Positions 7,616 to 12,527 of a stretch of DNA of 15,466 bases are shown here, piece after piece. The position numbers were made by a program, and so were the translations under genes. Under the pieces are notes generated by a model, which did no database searches, was not told where the DNA came from, and saw only the letters and a list, made by a program, of their open reading frames with translations. Positions within the stretch are counted from its first letter, which is position 1. Every line of letters begins with the position of its first letter. Source of the DNA: Bacteroidales bacterium UBA3663 (lineage in GTDB: Bacteria; Bacteroidota; Bacteroidia; Bacteroidales; UBA3663); NCBI GenBank assembly GCA_002373755.1, contig DFJU01000106.1:30301-45766 (forward strand). The letters run 5' to 3'.

Positions 7616-9436
7616 TCACTTCTTCACGGGAATGACGCGGGGCTTGTTTTCCTCCCGCAGCATCAGGTCATTGGCCTTCGGCTTGTTCTCGGGCGTGAGT
7701 ATCACTGTCTTTACGTTGTTCTCCCACACATTGCACGGGCCGTTGGCGTTTTGCAGGAACTTGTCCGACGGGCAATGGTTGTCGTGTACCCAGATGTTCG
7801 ACGAGCCTTCGTCGGTGTAGAGCCAGAACCAGTGGTTCGGGTCGTGCGCATAACTCGGCTTGGCGATGTCGCTTACCGTGTTGCCCGTGATTTCCGAACC
7901 CGGCTGGCTGCCCAGCGTGTAGATTCCGGCGCAGTCGTACATGTGCAGGGCGAACTGCGAAATCGTGTTGTCCGCTACGCGGTTGTCGTGCATGCAGCCT
8001 GTGTTGGCGTTCCATCCCCAGCCGAGCGAGATGGCGCTGTAGGGCACTCGTTCGATGCGGTTGCCCGCGATTTCCGTCTCGGCCACATATCCGGCGGCGA
8101 TGGCCAGTGTGCCCCAGTCTTCGGTGCCGGTGTCGTGAATCTCATTGGCCGCAATCCGGAGTCCGCTCACGACCTCGCGGCGGTCGGTCGGGTTGTAGGC
8201 GATGTGGGTCTCCAGTCCGGCGGGCGAGAACGAACCTGCCACGATGCCGTTGCCTGCGATGTCGGCCAATGTGCATCCCTCGATAGAGCCGCCCCGGGTG
8301 CCCCACTCGTAGTCGATGCCGCTGCTGCCCAGTTGCGTGAAGGTGCAGCCACGGAAGGCAATGTCCTTGCCGCCGCGCACTCTTACGGCCGATGCGGGAC
8401 GTGCCAGCCAGCCTTGGTTGTCGAGGTCGTGGTTGCCCTTGCGCTGCATCATCGGGTCGATGCGGTATGCCTCGGTGAGCATCATGCCGGCCTGTAGCGG
8501 CACGTGTCCCTCCAGTGAGGGACGAATCCACGTAGCGTGTGCGAACTCGACATTTTCGATGCGGATGTCATCGGCCATGTTGTCCAATGTGCCTTCGACG
8601 GCCAACAGCGTCTCGACGGCGGGGACAATGGCATCGGCCACAACCTCGCCCGGCATCGGCCAATAATAGACCTTCTGCGCCTTCAGGTCCAGATACCACT
8701 CGCCCGGCTGGTCGAGCAGTGCCTTGTGGTTCGTGATGTAGAAGGGCGATGCGTTCCAGCCCTCGGGTCGGTCGTGGCAGAGCGGTGACGGCCACGGGTG
8801 CGAGAACTGCAGGTCGCTTTCGGGGTTGTGGAAGCGGATGGCCATCGAGTCGCCCGTCTGGGTGATGCTCCTGATGCGCAATGTGGAGACGCACCACATC
8901 TCGTGCAGCACCATTTCGGCGTGTCCGACGCCCTCTTTGGCCAATCTTTTCAACGTAGCGTTGGCCGGAACGTAGAGGACTTTTGCGTCGCGATCCTGGC
9001 TCAGGACGCGTTCCATGTCGTCCCACTCGGCGACGTCTTTGGCTCGCACGGCCTTCCTGCCGTTCACGTAGAGCTGGCGGAATTCGAGGGGGCGGCCGTG
9101 AAATTCAGGCACATCGGCCACCATGAGCTTGCCTTCCTTGCGCCATTGGCCAAGACGGATGCCGCCTGAGATTCGGCTGAGGCATCGGCCGTCGCTGCCG
9201 CGTTCGCCCACGATGCGCAGGTGGCTGTCTTCGGGGCGGAGCACAAGCGTCTGTTCCACGGTGTAGGTGCCGGGAGCCAGATGAATAGTAATCGGAGTGG
9301 AATCGCCCTTGCGGTGCATTTCGCGCGCCTCAACGACGGCATCGTAGAGTGGACGGTTGGCCGTTGTGTAGATGTCGGAGGCGGAAAGAAAGCCGAAGCA
9401 CGTCGCGAAAAGAGAGAGCGTGGCGAGTATGCGCAT
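7616..9436 (-). CDS. Exported right-handed beta-helix protein, probable glycoside hydrolase (GH141-like)
   Basis: First gene of the operon, 606 residues from ATG 9436. That start is chosen over the in-frame ATG at 9523 because it begins a signal peptide (MRILATLSLF to about LSA, residue 19) and lies 30 bases after a promoter -7 box; the longer form would cross that promoter. There is no lipobox, so the product should be periplasmic or secreted. Residues about 25-80 resemble the entry region of pectate-lyase-like folds (HLAPGTYTV). GEWYLD at 245-250 and KVYYWP at 255-260 recall beta-helix hydrolases annotated in Bacteroidetes. Residues 290-575 carry repeating N-x-I/V turns of a parallel beta-helix, with DCAGIYTLGSQPG (501-513) and YTDEGSSN (540-547). 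GH141 (fucosidase/xylanase) is my best family guess and GH120 an alternative. It probably trims a plant glycan before uptake. Confidence 0.82.
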   Translation of the reverse strand: MRILATLSLFATCFGFLSASDIYTTANRPLYDAVVEAREMHRKGDSTPITIHLAPGTYTVEQTLVLRPEDSHLRIVGERGSDGRCLSRISGGIRLGQWRKEGKLMVADVPEFHGRPLEFRQLYVNGRKAVRAKDVAEWDDMERVLSQDRDAKVLYVPANATLKRLAKEGVGHAEMVLHEMWCVSTLRIRSITQTGDSMAIRFHNPESDLQFSHPWPSPLCHDRPEGWNASPFYITNHKALLDQPGEWYLDLKAQKVYYWPMPGEVVADAIVPAVETLLAVEGTLDNMADDIRIENVEFAHATWIRPSLEGHVPLQAGMMLTEAYRIDPMMQRKGNHDLDNQGWLARPASAVRVRGGKDIAFRGCTFTQLGSSGIDYEWGTRGGSIEGCTLADIAGNGIVAGSFSPAGLETHIAYNPTDRREVVSGLRIAANEIHDTGTEDWGTLAIAAGYVAETEIAGNRIERVPYSAISLGWGWNANTGCMHDNRVADNTISQFALHMYDCAGIYTLGSQPGSEITGNTVSDIAKPSYAHDPNHWFWLYTDEGSSNIWVHDNHCPSDKFLQNANGPCNVWENNVKTVILTPENKPKANDLMLREENKPRVIPVKK

Positions 9437-9466
9437 GGACAAGATTTCGTTTAAAATACACGAGCG

Positions 9467-9498
9467 CAAAGATATTGCATTTTGCCTACCTCTGCAAA
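9467..9498 (-). promoter_or_regulatory. Bacteroidetes-type promoter of the sugar operon
   Basis: Reading the minus strand, a -33 TTTG (9498-9495) and a -7 TATCTTTG (9474-9467) are 20 bases apart, matching the TTTG-N19-21-TAnnTTTG consensus. The box ends 30 bases before the beta-helix start. No other consensus promoter was seen on this strand down to the left edge. Confidence 0.82.
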
Positions 9499-9544
9499 TT
9501 TTCATTTGCGAAATTGGCTGCATGCGGGGATTTTGGGCGTATTT

Positions 9545-9575
9545 TTTGTCGGCTGAATATTTTTCGTTAATTTTG
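9545..9575 (+). promoter_or_regulatory. Bacteroidetes-type promoter of the queuosine-precursor transporter gene
   Basis: TTTG (9545-9548), 19 bases, then TAATTTTG (9568-9575) match the consensus. It is back to back with the sugar-operon promoter, with their outer boxes 46 bases apart. Transcription would begin near 9582 and leave a leader of about 110 bases before ATG 9694, long enough for a control element, but no known riboswitch could be recognised. Confidence 0.82.
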
Positions 9576-9693
9576 CGCCCCGAAATTCACTGGCAAACCG
9601 GAGAATGGACCGTTCGGACAGCAATTTTTTGCCGATATCCGTTCCCGCTGGCTTGCTCGAGTATTCCAGATTAACCTCGTAAAAAACAAGAAA

Positions 9694-10377
9694 ATGAAAG
9701 AGACCGAAAAGGTGTCAGCGATCTACATGGTCCTGGCGGTTGTGTTCTGCGTGTGTCTGGTTTCCAGCAATATTTTTGTGGCCAAGGTGACCACTTTCGG
9801 CTTTACTGGAGGCCTGCTCGTTTTCCCGATTTCCTACATCGTCGGCGACGTTGCGACCGAGGTCTATGGCTTCCGTGCCGTGCGCCGGCTCATCTGGTTG
9901 GGCTTTGCGATGAATTTCTTCGTCGTGGCGATGGGCGCGTTGGTGACGATGTTGCCCGGCAACGCTGAACTGCCCTCATCGGCCGCAATCGACACGATTT
10001 TCCACATTGGCGGCGGTATGGCGCTTATTGTATGCTGCGCCTCGATGCTTTCGTTCGTTTTGGGTTCGATGGCTAACGCTTGGGTGATGCACCGTATGCA
10101 CCAGATTGACGGCGAACGCCGTTTCTCGCTGCGCGCCATTGTCTCGACGATTGCCGGCGAAAGTGTCGATTCGCTGATTTTCTTCCCGATTGCCTTCTGT
10201 ATGCCGCTGATTTCTGGCGAGATGCCTGTCGAAGCGTTGTTTAAGATGATGGCATTGCAGGTTTCGTTGAAGACAATCTATGAAGTCATCGCGCTTCCGG
10301 TCACAATTCGCGTAGTGCGCTACGTTGAAGGGAAAGAGGCATCGGTCATGGTCGGAACTACGCGACTTGCGGCCTGA
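9694..10377 (+). CDS. yhhQ: Queuosine-precursor transporter, YhhQ/DUF165 family
   Basis: A 227-residue inner-membrane protein with about six hydrophobic segments, normal size for the family. The N-terminal part carries SSNIFVAKVTTF (24-35) and FPISYIVGDVATEVYG (44-59), the hallmark of YhhQ proteins. The family imports queuosine precursors (preQ0/preQ1) used to modify tRNA wobble bases at GUN anticodons. The start ATG follows an A-rich leader without Shine-Dalgarno sequence, usual for Bacteroidetes. It has its own promoter, divergent from the sugar operon, so a functional link to sugar use is unlikely. The following DUF3109 gene lies 100 bases downstream on the same strand and may share the transcript. 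Confidence 0.92.
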   Translation: MKETEKVSAIYMVLAVVFCVCLVSSNIFVAKVTTFGFTGGLLVFPISYIVGDVATEVYGFRAVRRLIWLGFAMNFFVVAMGALVTMLPGNAELPSSAAIDTIFHIGGGMALIVCCASMLSFVLGSMANAWVMHRMHQIDGERRFSLRAIVSTIAGESVDSLIFFPIAFCMPLISGEMPVEALFKMMALQVSLKTIYEVIALPVTIRVVRYVEGKEASVMVGTTRLAA

Positions 10378-10477
10378 AAATGCCATCGGATGCGGCTTAC
10401 TCCTTATTGTAAATTTTGCTGCGATTGAAAACTCGGTTTTAGGAAACCATAATTCTCAACTTTTAATTAGATAGCCC

Positions 10478-11128
10478 GTGCTCGGAATCAAAGATACTTT
10501 GGTGAGCGAAGACCTCATACGCGAGGCTTTCTGCTGCGATCTTGCTGCCTGCAAGGGTGGCTGCTGCAACTCGGAGGGCGAGAGCGGTGCGCCGTTGGAC
10601 GAAGACGAACTCGACGTGATGCGCGCCATGGTCGATGAGGTCTGGGATGCGCTGACGCCGCGTGCTCAGGCCGTCATCCGCGAGAAGGGGCCGTTTTTCA
10701 AGGACGCGGCCGGCGACTGGGTGACATCGGTGGTCGATGGACGCGACTGCGTGTTCTGCACCTATCCGAGCGATGCGGAGTGCGAGGCGGCGCATGTGCC
10801 GACGGGCAGTTGTCTGTGCGCCATCGAGAAGGCTTTCCGCGAAGGCCGATTCACCACACATCCGGCCTACCGCGACGGCAAGGAGCCGTTCATGAAACCG
10901 ATTTCGTGCCATCTCTATCCGGCGCGGCTGAAGCGGTTGGGCGACTACGTTGCGGTCAACTACGACGAGCAGCCCGATATGTGCGGATGCGCTACGCGAC
11001 TTGGCCGCAAGCTCAACATGCGGGTCTATCAGTGTCTGAAGTCGGCCCTCGTGCGCCGCTTCGGCCAGGCGTGGTACGACGAGCTTTGCCTTGCTGCCGA
11101 TGCGATGAAGAAGGCCGGAATGATTTGA
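10478..11128 (+). CDS. Cysteine-rich DUF3109 (YkgJ-related) protein
   Basis: A 216-residue protein with 15 cysteines, including CCDLAACKGGCC (19-30), CVFC (91-94), CLC (112-114) and CGC (169-171). These invite metal or iron-sulfur binding, as is assumed for YkgJ/DUF3109 proteins; the biochemical role is unknown. The start is GTG at 10478: the resulting N-terminus MLGIKDTLVS fits the family, and no in-frame ATG precedes the conserved part. It has no signal peptide or membrane segment and should be cytoplasmic. The 100-base gap upstream has a TAAATTTTG sequence near 10411 that only loosely resembles a -7 box, so read-through from the transporter gene is likely. A palindromic terminator begins 25 bases after the stop. 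Confidence 0.85.
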   Translation: MLGIKDTLVSEDLIREAFCCDLAACKGGCCNSEGESGAPLDEDELDVMRAMVDEVWDALTPRAQAVIREKGPFFKDAAGDWVTSVVDGRDCVFCTYPSDAECEAAHVPTGSCLCAIEKAFREGRFTTHPAYRDGKEPFMKPISCHLYPARLKRLGDYVAVNYDEQPDMCGCATRLGRKLNMRVYQCLKSALVRRFGQAWYDELCLAADAMKKAGMI

Positions 11129-11152
11129 ACGCAGAGAACCCAGAATAACGTA

Positions 11153-11188
11153 GTAGAGACGCGCCATGGCACGTCTCTACATTTTTTT
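11153..11188 (+). terminator. Palindromic intrinsic terminator
   Basis: Arms GTAGAGACGCGCCA (11153-11166) and TGGCACGTCTCTAC (11167-11180) form a 28-bp palindrome with one mismatched pair, followed by seven T (11182-11188). It ends the plus-strand transcript of the DUF3109 gene. A perfect palindrome of the same family is at 11657-11684. Confidence 0.8.
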
Positions 11189-11245
11189 GCGGTTTTAATC
11201 GCGTTCCGTCGGCCATAAAAGGGAGGAATATGGTCAACAGGGAAT

Positions 11246-11347
11246 TTAGAAAATGTCTGAATGTGTTCCGGTTTGTAGAAAAAGGAGGGTAAGTTCGGTG
11301 TCGTTCTGTTGCCACGTCATAAGCCAATCGGGTTGGATGTGACTTCT
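11246..11347 (-). pseudogene. yafQ: Remnant of a YafQ-type RNase toxin gene (C-terminal third only)
   Basis: Reading the minus strand from 11347 gives about 33 codons: HIQPDWLM, then WQQNDTELTLL, then TGTHSDIF and a TAA at 11248-11246. This is the C-terminal third of YafQ-like toxins; E. coli YafQ has HVEPDWILIYK followed by TGTHAALF. The Asp-Trp pair, the catalytic His in TGTH and the final Phe are kept. The first two thirds, about 60 codons, are gone: the frame upstream meets a stop at 11350-11348 inside the antitoxin gene. The remnant overlaps the last codons of the antitoxin in another frame, so one deletion probably removed the antitoxin's end and the toxin's front. An ATG at 11320 overlaps the antitoxin stop (ATGA) and could yield a 24-residue peptide, but it cannot be an active RNase. 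Confidence 0.85.
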
Positions 11348-11565
11348 TTATAAAAATCATCCAGCGAAGCGTAGGTCGTCACCCTGCCATTTTTCACGTC
11401 GTCTATAGCTTCGTGGAAATCTGCGGTCTTGGTGACGTCTGATTCTTTTTTCTTGTGCTGAACATTCTGAACTTTGACTGAAGTCACGCCCATAAGCATT
11501 TTGCAGGCTTGTTTGACCTTTGAAACGAGATTTTCGTCTGGAACTTGTAAAATTAATGTTGCCAT
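11317..11565 (-). CDS. Small antitoxin-like protein, partner toxin decayed
   Basis: An 82-residue protein of unknown exact family. The N-terminus MATLILQVPDENLVSKV looks like a beta-strand and helix of a small DNA-binding or dimerising domain. The C-terminal part, DFHEAIDDVKNGRVTTYASL then DDFYKE, resembles the toxin-binding tail of Bacteroidetes RelB/Phd-like antitoxins. The YafQ remnant that follows supports the antitoxin call. The last eight residues (VTSNPIGL) are encoded by DNA that reads as toxin in another frame, so the natural C-terminus has been replaced. A good -7 box lies about 30 bases upstream. It may still bind DNA or neutralise a related toxin elsewhere; this is inference. Confidence 0.72.
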   Translation of the reverse strand: MATLILQVPDENLVSKVKQACKMLMGVTSVKVQNVQHKKKESDVTKTADFHEAIDDVKNGRVTTYASLDDFYKEVTSNPIGL

Positions 11566-11593
11566 AATGATTCCATTTTAATCTTTTCGGTCG

Positions 11594-11601
11594 CAAAGGT
11601 A
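11594..11601 (-). promoter_or_regulatory. Promoter -7 box of the antitoxin-like gene
   Basis: The minus strand reads TACCTTTG, a perfect TAnnTTTG box, 28 bases before the ATG. No good TTTG lies 19-21 bases further upstream, so the -33 element is weak. Confidence 0.6.
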
Positions 11602-11656
11602 CGTATTTTTTTCGATTTTGCGGCCAATGCAACAAAAGCCGGATAGAGTTGAAACC

Positions 11657-11684
11657 GTAGAGACGTTTCATGAAACGTCTCTAC
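11657..11684. repeat. Perfect 28-bp palindrome (GTAGAGACG family)
   Basis: Arms GTAGAGACGTTTCA and TGAAACGTCTCTAC are exact reverse complements. It begins 15 bases after the ABC ATPase stop when read on the minus strand. There is no T-tract on either side, so it may end transcription poorly or act as a mobile palindromic repeat. Its outer nine bases on each side match the palindrome at 11153-11180. Confidence 0.85.
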
Positions 11685-11699
11685 AAATCCCACGCATTT

Positions 11700-12374
11700 T
11701 CAGAGTAGGACATCCGGCACGACCTGACCGTCAAACAGCTTGATGATGCGTTGTGCATGGCTGGCATCGCGTTCGGAGTGCGTCACCATCACGATGGTTG
11801 TTCCCTCCTGGTTCAGTTCGGTGAGCAGCTGCATGACCTCCAGTCCGTTCTTCGAGTCGAGGTTGCCTGTCGGTTCGTCGGCCAGGATGAGCTTGGGGTT
11901 CATCACCACGGCGCGGGCGATGGCGACACGTTGCTGCTGGCCGCCGGAGAGCTGTTGCGGGAAGTGGTGGGCGCGATGCGAGATGGACATGCGGCGCAGC
12001 ACCTCCTCGACACGCTGGCGACGCTCCTGCTTGGGGATGCCGAGGTAGGTGAGGGGCAGTTCGACGTTTTCCTCGACGTTCAGTTCGTCGATGAGGTTGA
12101 AGCTCTGGAAGATGAAACCGATCTGCCCCTTGCGCACCTTGGTGCGTTGGCTCTCCTTCAGTTTGCCAACCTCCTTGCCGTCGAGCCGGTAGATGCCGTC
12201 GGTGGGGTTGTCGAGCAGGCCGAGGATGTTCAGCAGCGTCGATTTTCCACAGCCGCTTGGACCCATGATGGCCACGAATTCGCCGTCGTTCACTTCGAGC
12301 GAAATGTTGTTCAATGCTACGGTCTCCACCTCCTCTGTGCGGAACACCTTTTGAATGTTTTCAAGCTTGATCAT
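11700..12374 (-). CDS. ABC transporter ATP-binding protein, MacB/LolD-like
   Basis: A 224-residue cytoplasmic ATPase, normal length for the family. GPSGCGKST (38-46) is Walker A, FQSFNL (89-94) the Q-loop, LSGGQQQRVAIARA (142-155) the ABC signature, LILADEPTGNLD (162-173) Walker B plus D-loop, and the H-loop His is in VTHSE (197-201). The MGPSGCGKSTLLN and DEPTGNLD forms are typical of MacB/LolD ATPases that power FtsX-like permeases by mechanotransmission. It is the last gene of an operon running adaptor, permease, ATPase, so the complex probably exports a compound or extracts a lipid-linked substrate across the envelope. The 153-base gap from the permease holds an inverted repeat but no consensus promoter. 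Confidence 0.93.
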   Translation of the reverse strand: MIKLENIQKVFRTEEVETVALNNISLEVNDGEFVAIMGPSGCGKSTLLNILGLLDNPTDGIYRLDGKEVGKLKESQRTKVRKGQIGFIFQSFNLIDELNVEENVELPLTYLGIPKQERRQRVEEVLRRMSISHRAHHFPQQLSGGQQQRVAIARAVVMNPKLILADEPTGNLDSKNGLEVMQLLTELNQEGTTIVMVTHSERDASHAQRIIKLFDGQVVPDVLL

Positions 12375-12414
12375 AGTGATATTTTTTTTAGGAATTATTC
12401 AAATTTTAAGGTTC

Positions 12415-12516
12415 TCAAGAATTGGAGAATTGTGGAAAATTGCAAAGCGAAGTTCTTGATTTTCAACGATTCGGAATGTCAGGAAATTGAAATTCTCTCA
12501 ATTCTAAAATTCTTGA
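12415..12516. repeat. Inverted repeat between ABC permease and ATPase genes
   Basis: The 18-base arms TCAAGAATTGGAGAATTG (12415-12432) and CAATTCTAAAATTCTTGA (12499-12516) pair with two mismatches around a 66-base loop. The word TTCTTGAT recurs several times in and beside the gap (12375-12527). The region is AT-rich; it could stabilise the transcript or be a small dispersed repeat. Confidence 0.55.
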
Positions 12517-12527
12517 TGAATCTTGAT

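Noticed and set aside
9436..9523. Longer N-terminus for the beta-helix protein, starting at 9523
   Set aside because: It would place the promoter boxes inside the coding region and bury the signal peptide behind 29 extra residues.
9640..9693. Possible preQ1-I riboswitch: CGAG/CTCG stem followed by an A-rich tail just before the transporter start
   Set aside because: The loop lacks the bases that should pair with the tail (CAAG needs CUUG inside the loop; CUUG lies outside the stem), so the pseudoknot cannot form as in known members.
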